A DNA stretch of 64,000 bases, from contig JAUCQB010000092.1 of the NCBI GenBank assembly GCA_030372985.1, positions 1 to 64,000 on the forward strand. The letters are read 5' to 3'. Below, one piece after another: positions 26,869 to 36,333 of the stretch. Made by a program: the position numbers and the translations under genes. Positions within the stretch are counted from its first letter, which is position 1; every line of letters begins with the position of its first letter. A model generated the notes under the pieces. That model was not told the DNA's origin, did no database searches, and was given only the letters and a program-made list of their open reading frames with translations. This DNA comes from Phycisphaerae bacterium. Lineage in GTDB: Bacteria; Planctomycetota; Phycisphaerae; UBA1845; PWPN01.

Positions 26869-27744
26869 ATGACGCCGATGAGGCAACACGGAATGGCAGG
26901 TCCGACCCATAGACCCAGACCGGCACCCCCGGCCGAAGAACGTCCCCCCGCAAGGATTCACATTCTGCTCGCGCAGGAAGTCCCCGTGGGCCTCGTGTTC
27001 CGGCGAGGCCCGTCCAAGCAGGTCTGCGCCATCGGCTGGAATCGAGCCAATGACACTTTTACGGTCGGCCAGTGGCTCAAGGGGCGGATCTATGAGCGCC
27101 GCAGCGATCTATCGCCTGACGGACGCTACTTGATCTACTTCGCGTTGAAGGGCAAGCCCGGTACGGATCAGAGCACCTCCTACACCGCCATGTCGAAGAC
27201 CCCGTTCCTCAAACCCATCGGCTTGTGGGAGAAGGCGGACAGCCAGCACGGCGGCGGGCTGTTCCTCAACCGGACCACCTACTGGATTAACGATGAACGC
27301 AGCCACAAAGCGGTTACCACCCCGCGGGATCTGCGAAAGGTGCCCCATTATCGGGGCGAAAACTCCTTCGGCAGCGAGTGCGCCGGCGTCTATTTCCTGC
27401 GACTGCAACGAGACGGCTGGACGCTGAAGGAAGCCCCGGCCGAACTGGAGGGACGCAGCGTCGCCGTCTTCGAGAAGCCCGCCGGGGCCGGGTGGATCCT
27501 TCGCAAGACCGCTCATGTGACCCCCCTCAATTCGCCTGATGCGCACGAGCTCGTGAACACCTCGGCGGGCACGCGAATTGACCTGCCCGACTGGGAGTGG
27601 GCCGATATCGACCGTAACCGGGTCGCCTGGGGCACCGCCGGCAAGCTGTTCGCCGCTCAGATCAGCGAGCAGGGACTCTCCGAGCCCAAGCAGCTTTTTG
27701 ACTTCAACCCGCTGCGCTTCGTGGTTCGCACAGCCCCCTATTGA
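26869..27744 (+). CDS. conserved hypothetical protein
   Basis: 291 aa, soluble, with no signal peptide or membrane helix. The segments IYERRSDLSPDGRYLIYFALKGK, SYTAMSKTPFLKPIGLW and HGGGLFLNRTTYWIN are features I associate with a widespread uncharacterised bacterial family. The single SPDGRYLIYF stretch hints at a beta-propeller-like blade. The start is uncertain: the ATG at 26869 has no clear ribosome binding site, and the ATG at 26893 is an alternative. It is divergent from the transporter gene and convergent with the sulfatase. No function is assigned. Confidence 0.55.
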   Translation: MTPMRQHGMAGPTHRPRPAPPAEERPPARIHILLAQEVPVGLVFRRGPSKQVCAIGWNRANDTFTVGQWLKGRIYERRSDLSPDGRYLIYFALKGKPGTDQSTSYTAMSKTPFLKPIGLWEKADSQHGGGLFLNRTTYWINDERSHKAVTTPRDLRKVPHYRGENSFGSECAGVYFLRLQRDGWTLKEAPAELEGRSVAVFEKPAGAGWILRKTAHVTPLNSPDAHELVNTSAGTRIDLPDWEWADIDRNRVAWGTAGKLFAAQISEQGLSEPKQLFDFNPLRFVVRTAPY

Positions 27745-27789
27745 AGCAACGTCTCCACGGCCAAGGCCGGGCTGGCACGTTCACCTGGG

Positions 27790-29232
27790 CTATTCCGAAG
27801 CGGCTCGCCTTCGGGCGGGCCTGCTCGTCGGCGTCGGCCACACCGGACGCTCCTTCTCGACCTCAAGACGAATCGCCTTGAGCCGGGCCAGCATCCTCTC
27901 TGCCCGCTGCGGTTCTGAGGAGGCAAGGCTCCTTGTCTCGGCGGGATCGTCCTTGAGGTTGTACAGTTCAATATGGCCCATTGCCTCATCGGCCAGAAGC
28001 TTCCAGTCTCCCTCGCGCACGGCGAGCTTTGGTACCCCGATGGCCAAGGAGTACCACCAGAACAGGGGCCGCTCGCGAACGACCGGCTCGCCGTTGAAGA
28101 CCGGGAGAATCGAGACGCCGTCGACGACCTTGTCGCGAGGCAGCGGCACACCAGCCATCGAGCACAGCGTCGGAAACAGGTCAACCCCCATAACCGGTTC
28201 GCTGCTCGCCGTCCCGGGTTTGATGCGCCCAGGCCAGCGCATGAGTCCAGGCACGCGAATCCCACCTTCGTACAAATGCAGCTTCATACCCCGGAACTGA
28301 CCCGGCGAGCCGTGTGATCGCTCCGCACCGCGGTAGCGATTCAACGTTTCGGGTCCGTTGTCGCTGGTGAAGAAAACGAACGTGCTGTCGCGAAGGCCAA
28401 GCTCATCCAGCGTGGCCAGCAGGCGGCCAATCTCGTGATCCATCTCCGTGACATTCGCGTAGTAGATGCCTCGCTCCGGCGGCTCAACATCGGCATACTG
28501 CCGGACGAACGGCGGGCTGCTGGCCACAGGCTCATGCGTGTTGTGGAACCAGGCGAACAGGCAAAACGGACGGCTTGAATCACGATGACGAAGCCAGGAG
28601 ATCGCCTCGCTCACAATGACTGCGCTGGACGAACCCGCCTGCTCGCCCACGGGTGTGCCGTTGCGCACAAAGTTCCGCGGATTCATGTGGCTGGGGCCTG
28701 CATTGTTCTGCGTGGCCATCCAATGATCGAAACCGTGATCCCCGGGTTGAGGCTGCTTCCTGGAATTGAACATCCCATTGCAGTGCCATTTGCCGACGAA
28801 GCATGTGGCATAGCCGGCGTCACGCAGAAGCGTCGCAATCGTCGCTTCGCTGCGTCGGAGATGCATCGGCGAACCCTGGGGAATCCAATCGTAGATCCCA
28901 CACCGGTATGGCGTACGCCCGGTGAGCATTCCCGCCCGAGACGGTGAGCACACTGGTGCCGCAGCGTAGTAATCCGTGAATCGAATGCCCTCCGCGGCCA
29001 TTCTGTCCAGCGTCGGGGTCTTGATGGACGGATGGCCGTAGCATCCCAGGTCGCCGTAGCCCAAGTCATCCGCAAGCAGAATCACGATGTTCGGCGGCCG
29101 TTCCGCCCCCGCTGAGACGACGGGCACCAGTGCCGCAAGAATCGCAATGCCTCGTATTATCGCGCCCACCGGTGTCACCACCGCAGGACGCACTATCGCC
29201 AGTCGTGTCTGCCATGGAAGGACGTGTGCCAT
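27790..29232 (-). CDS. secreted sulfatase, formylglycine-type
   Basis: 480 aa from the ATG at 29232 (GAGGTG 9 nt upstream), which begins a signal-like hydrophobic stretch; longer in-frame starts lack a ribosome binding site. The alkaline-phosphatase-superfamily sulfatase pattern is complete: metal-binding [11 protein letters not shown] (D55, D56), the activation motif CSPSR (C95-R99, Cys to formylglycine), GKWH (K148, H150), NTHEP (H233), TSDNGPE (D291, N292) and MKLHLYEGG (K317). It removes sulfate esters from an organic substrate, most likely a sulfated polysaccharide. No formylglycine-generating enzyme is seen in this window. It is divergent from the FG-GAP gene. Confidence 0.92.
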   Translation of the reverse strand: MAHVLPWQTRLAIVRPAVVTPVGAIIRGIAILAALVPVVSAGAERPPNIVILLADDLGYGDLGCYGHPSIKTPTLDRMAAEGIRFTDYYAAAPVCSPSRAGMLTGRTPYRCGIYDWIPQGSPMHLRRSEATIATLLRDAGYATCFVGKWHCNGMFNSRKQPQPGDHGFDHWMATQNNAGPSHMNPRNFVRNGTPVGEQAGSSSAVIVSEAISWLRHRDSSRPFCLFAWFHNTHEPVASSPPFVRQYADVEPPERGIYYANVTEMDHEIGRLLATLDELGLRDSTFVFFTSDNGPETLNRYRGAERSHGSPGQFRGMKLHLYEGGIRVPGLMRWPGRIKPGTASSEPVMGVDLFPTLCSMAGVPLPRDKVVDGVSILPVFNGEPVVRERPLFWWYSLAIGVPKLAVREGDWKLLADEAMGHIELYNLKDDPAETRSLASSEPQRAERMLARLKAIRLEVEKERPVWPTPTSRPARRRAASE

Positions 29233-29390
29233 GATTCCTGTCACCTCGCTCTGTAGTAGGCTATCCAGACTACAGGCCAAAGTCATCCGCAGGAAGCCAT
29301 CAGATCCGGACTCAGCGCCGATGGGGCGTTGAACGGCATCCGTGACCCGGTCACAATAGTAGAATCTATGACCTTCTTCGCGGAGTTGAT

Positions 29391-30800
29391 ATGACACGGG
29401 GGACAATACTCATGGTCGATCGTATCCCGGACAGGCAATCGCGACACTTGTGCAGCCCCGTGAGGCTCGCAGCCGCATTCCGCTCAGCCGTCCTGGCGGC
29501 TGTCCTCACAGCCGTGTTGCCGGTTCTGGCCACCGCCGAACCCTTCAAACACAACGCCGGGGAACTGGACGGCCCGGTAGCGGCGCCGTGGAAGACGATC
29601 ACCCCTGATCCTGCCTATCATGGCCAATGGCTGGTGGCGGGCGATCTGAACGGCGACGGCCAGGCGGAAATCGTCACCGCACGGCAGGACAAGCAGCGGG
29701 TCACGACCGTGCTGGCGACTCAACTGGACGGATCGGTCCTCTGGCGATGGGGTAACGCCAACACGGGCGTCCCGCAACTCAGCTACGACGTGCCCGTCCA
29801 GATCTATGATCTGGATTCGAGAAAAGGGCCGGAGGTCTATCTCAGCATCGAACGCTACTTGCTGGTGCTCGACGGCCGAACCGGCAACGAGCTGCGCCGT
29901 TTGCCGCTGCCCGATGGACTCACGGTCGCTGATTGCATCACCTTTGCCAATCTGCGGGGCGGAGCGCACTCGCAAGACATCATCATCAAGGACCGCTACA
30001 GCCAACTGTGGGCCTATACCGATGATTGGCGGCTTCTCTGGCACTGGCGCCCGCAACGCTACAAGACGTGCCACCACCCGACGCTCGTTGACATCGACGC
30101 CGACGGTCGCGACGAAGTCATGGCGGGCTACACGCTGCTCGATGACAACGGCCACGAGCTCTGGACCATGACTTCGGACAAGGTCGATCTTGGGCGCGGT
30201 CATCTGGATTGCTGTGAAGTTCTCGCCTTCGGTAAGACGCCGGCTGAGTTCCGGCTGCTGGCCAGTTGCTGCGGAGCCGACTATCTGGCTCTCCTCGACG
30301 GTAACGGTAAGACGCTCTGGGGTCTGGCGGGGCGGCATTTCGAGTCGATCGACGTGGGCCGACTCTCGCGTGCCGGCGCCGGACCGCAAATCGCGGTTGA
30401 CATCGCCCATCGGGCCTATCAGAAAGGGACAATCGAAGTCCTCGGGGCCGACGGCAGCTTGCTCGGGGAGTACGTCTGCGGTGACAGCCGCCACCACCGC
30501 CTCATCGACTGGAATGGCGATGGGCTGGAGGAAATCCTTGTCGGACAGGAACAGCGTCTGCTCGACGCAACCGGACGGTGCGTTGCCCGCTTCGGCCCCC
30601 TCGACGCGTTTCGCCGCCCCACGCCGGTGCCGCCGGATGAAGACCACGAGCCTTTCGCCATGGTTGGCGATCTCGACGGCGACGAGCGGCCGGAAATCAT
30701 CCTCTATTCATCCAAGAAGATCTTGATCTACCGCAGCGAGAAGGCCGCCAAAGTCCCCGGCCTCAAGCTGGGTACGGGTGTCAACGTCACTCTCTATTGA
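29391..30800 (+). CDS. secreted FG-GAP/VCBS-type beta-propeller protein
   Basis: 469 aa. CGGAG lies 5 nt upstream of the ATG. A signal-type hydrophobic segment ends near residue 48 ([13 protein letters not shown]). Several Ca-binding FG-GAP-like blades follow: [45 protein letters not shown] and [15 protein letters not shown]. Between them are WD/PQQ-like blades ([15 protein letters not shown]). No catalytic residues are recognised. Such proteins serve as extracellular binding modules, and some rhamnogalacturonan lyases share this fold, but no lyase motif is visible. It is convergent with the pseudopilin gene. Confidence 0.65.
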   Translation: MTRGTILMVDRIPDRQSRHLCSPVRLAAAFRSAVLAAVLTAVLPVLATAEPFKHNAGELDGPVAAPWKTITPDPAYHGQWLVAGDLNGDGQAEIVTARQDKQRVTTVLATQLDGSVLWRWGNANTGVPQLSYDVPVQIYDLDSRKGPEVYLSIERYLLVLDGRTGNELRRLPLPDGLTVADCITFANLRGGAHSQDIIIKDRYSQLWAYTDDWRLLWHWRPQRYKTCHHPTLVDIDADGRDEVMAGYTLLDDNGHELWTMTSDKVDLGRGHLDCCEVLAFGKTPAEFRLLASCCGADYLALLDGNGKTLWGLAGRHFESIDVGRLSRAGAGPQIAVDIAHRAYQKGTIEVLGADGSLLGEYVCGDSRHHRLIDWNGDGLEEILVGQEQRLLDATGRCVARFGPLDAFRRPTPVPPDEDHEPFAMVGDLDGDERPEIILYSSKKILIYRSEKAAKVPGLKLGTGVNVTLY

Positions 30801-30934
30801 GAGAACGCACAAGAAGAGTAGGGCACGTTCGGAGCCGCCCGCGGCGGCGGAGACCTGCCGATCCGCTCGCCCCGGAAGTCCTCGCCAAGCCTGGCCCGGG
30901 TGTTTCACTCCTGACCGAACGGCAGATTGTCCTT

Positions 30935-31861
30935 TCAAGGGTAGATCAACGAGTCGGTATCGCTCCAGGGGGTTTCGGTCCCTGTGGGCGGCGTGCCCTG
31001 GATGCGAGGTAGATCGCTCGTCGTAGCGCCACCGTCCGCAGCCGACCAGCGGGTGTAGATATTGTCGTTCTTGACTCCCGCAATCGGCTTTGCCAGGAAT
31101 TCCACATGTGAATCCGCGAACAGAACACACTGCCCCTCGGTTGCGTGGTTGGGGGAGTTCCAGGGCATCCAGTCGTCCGGCGAGGCGTCGAACCGCAGTG
31201 TCGGCACGCCAGGATTCTTGGACCCGCTCTCCAGCCCGGCTCCGTACGGGCCCTTGTCGGCGGCCAAGGCCATGCGTTGGTCGCACTCGCTCGATGGCCG
31301 ACCGTGTTTGCCGTAGGGCACCTGGTAGCCGTAGCTGACCTCCTGCCATGAGCGGAAATCCCAGTAGTCGGCCGGATTGTCCTCGTTGTTCGGCTGGTCG
31401 TTGGCGGATGGGCAGATGAAGGATCTCGGACTCGTACCACCGGTTCTGACGAGACACCATAGATTGCGAGTGGTCGACATCTCGGTGTCCTTCTCGGTGG
31501 TTTCGCCGGACTTGGGATTACTGCCATCACCCCGGTGCGTCCCGATCATCCCCGGCCCGTATTTGACCCGCCCCACCTCGTCGGCCTCGGCAGGTGCATG
31601 AGCGGCGATCGGCCATTCATCGTTGTTCTCGGTCGCGTATGTGTAGACGCCCTTACCTATGCCCGACAGATTGGCCGCACACACAGAGCGCCGAGGGAGA
31701 GCGCGCCTGTCACGATCAGTCCTTAGCAGGATTACGACGATCACGATCAGGAGACTGACAACTCCGAGCACAACGAGCACCTCCGGCAATGTCAGGGCCC
31801 GTCGCGGGAACGAAGGGCACTTGGGGTCGGCGGCGATCCGACGGGAGTAAAATCGGTTCAT
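30935..31861 (-). CDS. type II secretion/type IV pilin-like pseudopilin (H-X9-DG type)
   Basis: 308 aa. AAGGAGG lies 6 nt upstream of the ATG. A prepilin-like N-terminus, RRALTLPEVLVVLGVVSLLIVIVVILL, has the basic leader, the conserved Glu at +5 and the long hydrophobic helix. The cleavage position is Ala instead of Gly (RRA-LTLPE), which is unusual. The globular part includes FICPSANDQPNN and the planctomycete C-terminal pattern QCVLFADSHVEFLAKP. Dozens of such proteins occur in planctomycete genomes; their roles in secretion or surface structures are mostly unknown. Confidence 0.8.
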   Translation of the reverse strand: MNRFYSRRIAADPKCPSFPRRALTLPEVLVVLGVVSLLIVIVVILLRTDRDRRALPRRSVCAANLSGIGKGVYTYATENNDEWPIAAHAPAEADEVGRVKYGPGMIGTHRGDGSNPKSGETTEKDTEMSTTRNLWCLVRTGGTSPRSFICPSANDQPNNEDNPADYWDFRSWQEVSYGYQVPYGKHGRPSSECDQRMALAADKGPYGAGLESGSKNPGVPTLRFDASPDDWMPWNSPNHATEGQCVLFADSHVEFLAKPIAGVKNDNIYTRWSAADGGATTSDLPRIQGTPPTGTETPWSDTDSLIYP

Positions 31862-31944
31862 GCTGGTCCTCCTTGGAACCGGAAGAATGAACAGCCAAGC
31901 GTCATCAGATTCTATTCAGCAGGTCGATGGAAGTACAGCGGAGA

Positions 31945-32039
31945 TTCTTCATTCGGACTTCGTCATTCCGGCTTCGTCATTCATTCGTCCCGCCACGGCG
32001 GATCTGCGTCATTCGGATTTCGACATTCGGGATTCGTAG
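31945..32039. repeat. dispersed TCATTCGGATTTCG-type repeat cluster
   Basis: Degenerate copies of a 10-15 nt word recur here: CATTCGGACTTCGTCATTCC and CTTCGTCATTCATTCGTCC in 31945-31990, then GTCATTCGGATTTCGACATT and CGGGATTCGTAG in 32008-32039. Related copies sit at 38548-38580 and 38601-38647. The right part overlaps the 3' end of the M48 peptidase gene and provides its stop codon. Confidence 0.7.
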
Positions 32040-33184
32040 TCGCCCGCCATCGCGATGCGCTGCGCCATCGGCGGGTGATCGTCGAACCACACTACCTCCC
32101 ACCACGGCGGATTGGGGTCGTCGAGGTTGAGGCGGCCGAGCTGCTCGAAGGCCGTGCGGTAGGCCTGCGGGTTGTTCGTCACCCGGAGAGCGTCGCTGTC
32201 GCACTGCCGCTCGAAACGGCGGCTGATGGCGTTGGTCATCGGCCCGATGACCAGCGGCAGGACCGATGAAATCAGCATGACTTGCGAGAACGCCGCGATG
32301 GCCGCGGTCCAGTCGGCCGGATCGCTGCTGCCGGCGAACGGATTGAGCCGCCACCAGATCAGCGTGACCATCAGCGAACTGGTCACCGCCGACATGCCGA
32401 TCAGCTTCCAGATGTGCCCGCGGGTGTGATGGCCTAGCTCGTGAGCGAAGACCACGGCGATCTGGTCGTCATCGAAGGAGTCCAGAAGGGTATCCGCCAG
32501 ATACACACGCCGCGACGAACCCATGCCGGCCAGCATCGCATTGGCCTTTTTGGCGTCCTTGCTGAGTTGCAGGTTGAAGGTGCCGGTGATGGTCATGCCT
32601 GCCCCGCCGGCCAGTTCCTTCAGCCGCTCGGCCAGGCTCGGCCGTTCCAACGGCTTGGAGGGATAGAACAACGGCAGGATCAGCAGCGGGAACACTTTGG
32701 CCAGTCCGACGCTGAGCAGCATGACGCCGAGCCACACCCACACGCCCCACCATCGGCCGGCATACCACACCGCAACATAGAGGCCCCCGAGCACAATTCC
32801 GCCGATGATCGCGCCCACGAGCCAGGCCTTCACCTGGAACATCAGCCAGGCCCCTAGCGTCTGGTTGCTGAGTTTGAAGCGGTGCTCGACCACGAAGCCG
32901 CCATAGTAGCTCAGCGGCAGGCCGACAAGAACGCTCCCCCCCAGCATCACGACCGCCGCAACCAAAAGCCCCAGCCATCGCGATCCGCCGGGCAGACCCA
33001 GCCACCCGACCACGTCACGAGCGATCAGGCACCAGACGATCCAATAGACCAGCGAGATCGCCAGATCCGCCAGATGGATGCGACGATTGACGCGATTGTA
33101 CGCTTCGATCTCGGCCGGGTCGCGTTGGGGAATCGCCGCTGCCGGGTTCTCCTGCGCCGGTTGGGATGTGGATTCGTCACTCAT
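32009..33184 (-). CDS. M48 family membrane metallopeptidase (Ste24/CAAX-type)
   Basis: 391 aa from the ATG at 33184. The longer frame upstream is low-complexity and lacks membrane features. Several transmembrane helices (about residues 40-60, 70-92, 115-140, 145-172) precede the zinc motif HELGH (248-252); the third ligand is probably the Glu of RRFERQCDSDALRV. More helices lie between them (LIGMSAVTSSLMVTLIWW, VMLISSVLPLVIG). The layout matches Ste24-type endopeptidases, where the active site lies in a membrane chamber; bacterial homologues act in membrane protein quality control. The last eight residues (ESRMSKSE) and the stop derive from the TCATTCGGATTTCG repeat, so the native C-terminus may have been altered. 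Confidence 0.85.
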   Translation of the reverse strand: MSDESTSQPAQENPAAAIPQRDPAEIEAYNRVNRRIHLADLAISLVYWIVWCLIARDVVGWLGLPGGSRWLGLLVAAVVMLGGSVLVGLPLSYYGGFVVEHRFKLSNQTLGAWLMFQVKAWLVGAIIGGIVLGGLYVAVWYAGRWWGVWVWLGVMLLSVGLAKVFPLLILPLFYPSKPLERPSLAERLKELAGGAGMTITGTFNLQLSKDAKKANAMLAGMGSSRRVYLADTLLDSFDDDQIAVVFAHELGHHTRGHIWKLIGMSAVTSSLMVTLIWWRLNPFAGSSDPADWTAAIAAFSQVMLISSVLPLVIGPMTNAISRRFERQCDSDALRVTNNPQAYRTAFEQLGRLNLDDPNPPWWEVVWFDDHPPMAQRIAMAGDYESRMSKSE

Positions 33185-34128
33185 GCCCAGACAATAATCG
33201 CGATTCCGCATCCTGGGAAGCGCCGGCAAGGTGGGGCCAACCCGGCAACGCCGGCGCGCTTTGCCGCGGCGAGCGCCCCCGTTGGCCCTTGTGGCTCGGT
33301 AGCCAGTAGTCGATGGCCGTGTGCCACTGCTCTGTGAGCAGTGCGGCCGTGTGCCCCACCTCGCCCGTACGTGTTTAGCGTGCCGGGGTCTGGCTCTTGT
33401 TGCCCAAGTGCGGCTTGCCGTCTGATCCGGGGATGCACGTGGAGTCCGGCTGGAGTGTGCCGCTACAGAAAAGCCGGCAACAAGTGCCTGACCCGCTCTC
33501 TCGCACGCCAAACACGTACCCTCGTCCTCGCTGTGGCAGACCGATGATTGCCGTCAAAGTCCCCGCCCGCTGCTGAGAACTGACCACTGATGACTAACAA
33601 CTCCTCCCCCCCGCCGGTCTTCTCCAGACCCTCCGTGTCCCCGCTTCAGAACCCCGAGCGCCAGCGAGCGGGCCTCCGTGGTGGAATCACCGAAAGCTTC
33701 TCAACCACCGATCACACGCCTGCCTCGCCGCAGGCGGGGATTACACGAATCCCGCAAGGTGAGGTCGAACCGGTCGCTCACTGCGCGAAGCTGTCCTGCC
33801 TCTTCTGACGGCCCCGGAGGGGCCTCGGCCTGCAGCCAGGGGTGAGGCCTTGCGAACCCCTGGTATCCTCCCGCCCCCGCCCAAACCCGCCCCGGCGGGG
33901 CGGAGGAATCGCCGCGCCGGCCCTCGCTGGCACGCCGCCTCGCCGATCGCGGCCCGCTTCTCTCCCCCTTCACAAGGGGGAGCCGGAGGGGGTCGTCCTG
34001 CGCCTCTGCTCGGCCCGCCTCCCACCCGTCTTGCTCCTCTCTGCCCGCCGTCTCCGTGCCTTCCGTGTCCCCGTGGTGAAATCACCGAGACTTCTCAACC
34101 ACGAACCGCTTTCTGGTCCTTTCAATCC
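33185..34128. repeat. repeat-rich intergenic region without a recognised gene
   Basis: No credible gene. It contains the 25-nt hairpin repeat (33319-33343) and a degenerate GAACTGACCACTGATGACTA type word (33577-33598). A near-duplicate pair occurs at 33679-33708 and 34075-34103 (TGGTGGAATCACCGAAAGC.. versus TGGTGAAATCACCGAGAC..). There is also a 9-bp perfect hairpin, CTCCCCCTT-CAC-AAGGGGGAG, at 33962-33982. Base composition and the short repeated words differ sharply from the coding DNA on either side. Confidence 0.65.
33319..33343. repeat. 25-nt hairpin repeat, copy 2 (inverted)
   Basis: Exact reverse complement of 17924-17948, with the stem CACTGCTC-TGT-GAGCAGTG. It is flanked on both sides by further GTGTGCC words (33319-33325 and 33350-33356). 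Confidence 0.85.
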
Positions 34129-34443
34129 TCACTCCTCTTGGTCCAGCGGGTGCGGCCGCCTTATCCAGGCTGATCCGGCTTGATCACGCACGGCCTGCCA
34201 GCCCGGCGGCAGGTCCGCAACCTTGAGCACGCCGGGATCGAGGTCGACTATTTCCGCCAAGCTAACGATTCTCGCATCACGCATCGATGCGCTGCTGGCC
34301 CCGATGAACTGCCAGCCGTGGTCGTCCGCATCATGGCTGACCAGCAGAATCGGCTCCGTACCGTCCAACACCTGACGCATAGTAAAAACGGCACAGTTGC
34401 GTGGCTGGCCAAACGGCCAATCTTCTCCTGGAGTCGGCTTCAT
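34129..34443 (-). CDS. small DUF2185/immunity-like protein
   Basis: 104 aa. The start at 34443 (MKPTPGEDWPFG) is preferred over the ATG at 34494 because the DNA between them is a copy of an intergenic hairpin repeat (34451-34482), not coding sequence. The product is CAVFTMRQVLDGTEPILLVSHDADDHGWQFIG.., then a conserved end LDPGVLKVADLPPGWQAVRD. This layout, with SHDADDHGWQF and LADLPPGW-type motifs, resembles small DUF2185-like proteins that often occur beside SUKH-type proteins in immunity-gene arrays. That link is from memory of the family pattern. The adjacent upstream gene is SUKH-like. There is no signal peptide, so it is cytoplasmic. Confidence 0.55.
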   Translation of the reverse strand: MKPTPGEDWPFGQPRNCAVFTMRQVLDGTEPILLVSHDADDHGWQFIGASSASMRDARIVSLAEIVDLDPGVLKVADLPPGWQAVRDQAGSAWIRRPHPLDQEE

Positions 34444-34450
34444 GGTATTG

Positions 34451-34482
34451 CAGGGCGTGCTCCGCGCGCCGGACCGCTGATC
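34451..34482. repeat. 32-nt GCGTGC-hairpin repeat, copy 1
   Basis: One of four ungapped, about 30-32 nt related elements (others at 35392-35421, 35461-35492 and 36554-36585) with the consensus core GCGTGC-TCY-GCACGC. It lies just upstream of the DUF2185-like gene start. Confidence 0.75.
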
Positions 34483-34509
34483 GCTTGCTCCCATCGAGCC
34501 TGTCTGGCT

Positions 34510-35262
34510 TTATCCTCCGGGTGGGTCAGGCGACCTGCCTGGCTGTGCCCGCATTTCGGCGAGCACTGTACGCCCAATCTCCGAGCAGTCGTATAGGCAG
34601 TGGCCGACCGAGTCAATGTCCCATACCGCCTCCAGCGCAGCTCGTAGCGACTCAGCGTCTGAAGCAGCGATGAACCAGTCCGCCTGCTCCTGCCCCGCCC
34701 AGATCAGGATACCCTGCCGATCGCCCTGAAAGCGGTATTGTGTGCTCCCGGGCCAGCCGTGGGTCCGTAGCTGCTGGCGGAACTTGCCGGTCAGCGTCTC
34801 GACGGCCACCGCACTGAGCGGGTCGTTCTGGGCCTGCACGACTGCCGGTTGTTGAAACACGACCCGGTAGTCCCATACGCACGAGTAGACATAATCGGAA
34901 AAAGACTGAGTCTGAACCTGCCACTCTGCGCCGCCGGTGTCCACGTCAACGAACACCGGCGGATCGTCCGAGCCGTCCAGGCAGATCGCCCAGGTGCAGA
35001 CGCCCTGGTTCTCATATCGAATGGGCAACAACGTCTCTGACGCCCGTCGCACCAGGGCAAAATCGGCCACCGCAATCGGCGGGTCGTTGTTGCTGTGCTC
35101 GGCAAGGATCGCTACCGCCTCACCTCGCTCATACCAATCGCGAACCGACGCCGGAATGGGTACGCCAAGTCGCCGCTCCGCGTCGTCAACCTCGGCCCGG
35201 GCGCCCGCAGTGGTCTCCGGCTCCCTGCCGAGCAATCGAAATGTTGCACGATGAAACGACAT
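34510..35262 (-). CDS. SMI1/KNR4 (SUKH)-like protein
   Basis: 250 aa, no signal peptide. The N-terminal third reads VDDAERRLGVPIPASVRDWYERGEAVAIL, matching the opening of SUKH/SMI1-KNR4 domains (aromatic-rich helix, the Pro-Ala-Ser-Val-Arg segment, then Trp/Tyr). This is followed by CTWAICLDGSDDPPVFVDV and a second half with WPGSTQYRFQGDRQGILIWAGQEQADWFI. SUKH proteins are a major immunity-protein class in polymorphic toxin systems and also have non-toxin roles. No toxin gene is recognisable nearby. It is followed after 66 nt by the DUF2185-like gene on the same strand, with a hairpin repeat between. Confidence 0.6.
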   Translation of the reverse strand: MSFHRATFRLLGREPETTAGARAEVDDAERRLGVPIPASVRDWYERGEAVAILAEHSNNDPPIAVADFALVRRASETLLPIRYENQGVCTWAICLDGSDDPPVFVDVDTGGAEWQVQTQSFSDYVYSCVWDYRVVFQQPAVVQAQNDPLSAVAVETLTGKFRQQLRTHGWPGSTQYRFQGDRQGILIWAGQEQADWFIAASDAESLRAALEAVWDIDSVGHCLYDCSEIGRTVLAEMRAQPGRSPDPPGG

Positions 35263-35607
35263 CTCTCAAATACTCCGATGCCACACAGAGGTGAGACACC
35301 TCCTCACCGCCCGTCGCTCCTTTCCGGTCTGCCTGCAAGCATCCTCTTGCCTGGCTGACAGCCAACACCTAAGAGCTGATAGCTGGCTCACCAGGGCCTG
35401 CCCCGCACGCGGTCTCACTGAGAACCGAGAACTGGTTACTGATCACTCGCCGCAGTCCGGCAGGGCGTGCTCTGCACGCGGCCTCGCCGATCACCGATCA
35501 CCGCTGCTTCCCCCATTCCGCCTTCATCGTTCATCATTCATCCTTCTCCCTTCGCCCTCCCCGTCCGTCAACAGCCGAACCCGTCGCGCTTTCTGACCCT
35601 TCCCTGC
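35263..35607. repeat. intergenic segment filled with dispersed repeats
   Basis: No gene is seen. It holds two copies of the 32-nt GCGTGC-hairpin repeat (35392-35421 and 35461-35492). It also has the word series AAGAGCTGATAGCTGG (35371-35386), GAGAACCGAGAACTGG (35420-35435) and CACCGATCACCG-like text, and a pyrimidine-rich tail leading to the end of the DUF4272 gene. Confidence 0.65.
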
Positions 35608-36333
35608 TCAGGTATCAGTAGTCACGTTGTCCCATTCCTGATTCATATATCTGATAAGCCAATTGAGTGCCCGATGACGTTCCTGGATAATCTCCTCGTT
35701 GACTTGTTCCGACTGCCTGCCTCTGAGACGCAACTCGATCGCGGCCCAGTGCAGGCGGTAGTAGAGATCTGCCATGTCCAGTATCTCGGACTGAGGGCGC
35801 AGCTTTGCCTCTGCGACGAAGGCCCTTGGTCCGGCGTCCCGTATCAGCCTGGCCTCCGCGGCAACGTCACAGCGCGTGTTCGCCGCTTTCAGCTCGCTGA
35901 GATAATCGAGCGCCCACAAAAAGACATGCACGCACTCATACTGCCAGCAGAAATCAAGAAGGTCTTGTCCGTTTGGAGACGCATCCTTTATGAAGTCCGC
36001 TTCTCTCTTCGAAAAGTATCTTTGTGCTCCGTAGTTCTTGACGAGTCGATCAATAAGTGCCGCGTCCTCGCCCCTCGATTCGCCCTTGACGGCACACAGG
36101 GCCACCGCTACACATCGTTCAGCCACTTCCTGCGCGTTTCTGACAGCAGTCTGGTGCTCGTCTTCGACGACAGGAAGGTGCTCTATGAACGGAAGCCCCA
36201 TCTCTCGCATCCGTTCGATGCTTTTCCTCTTCCGTTCAAGCTGTGCCGCCGTCGGATTCGGGCTATCGAGGTTGGTCCGCACAATCCCCTTCAATTGGGA
36301 CTCATTCGCGGTTGGGTATTTAGCTGGATCCAT
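35608..36333 (-). CDS. DUF4272 domain-containing protein
   Basis: 241 aa. The order of motifs fits DUF4272: an N-terminal LERKRKSIERMREMGLPFIEHLPVVEDE, RNAQEVAERCVAVALCAVKGE, YFSKREADFIKDASPNGQDLLDFCWQYECVHVFLWALDYL, and a C-terminal YYRLHWAAIELRLRG..ERHRALNWLIRYMNQEWDNVTTDT. The family is cytoplasmic and of unknown biochemical function; members recur in immunity-like and stand-alone contexts. A CC-type ribosome binding site is not obvious. It is isolated between two repeat-rich spacers and shares its strand with the SUKH-like and DUF2185-like genes. Confidence 0.75.
   Translation of the reverse strand: MDPAKYPTANESQLKGIVRTNLDSPNPTAAQLERKRKSIERMREMGLPFIEHLPVVEDEHQTAVRNAQEVAERCVAVALCAVKGESRGEDAALIDRLVKNYGAQRYFSKREADFIKDASPNGQDLLDFCWQYECVHVFLWALDYLSELKAANTRCDVAAEARLIRDAGPRAFVAEAKLRPQSEILDMADLYYRLHWAAIELRLRGRQSEQVNEEIIQERHRALNWLIRYMNQEWDNVTTDT

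Noticed and set aside
29484-30647. 387-codon minus-strand frame
   Set aside because: Antisense to the FG-GAP protein and without any motif of its own.
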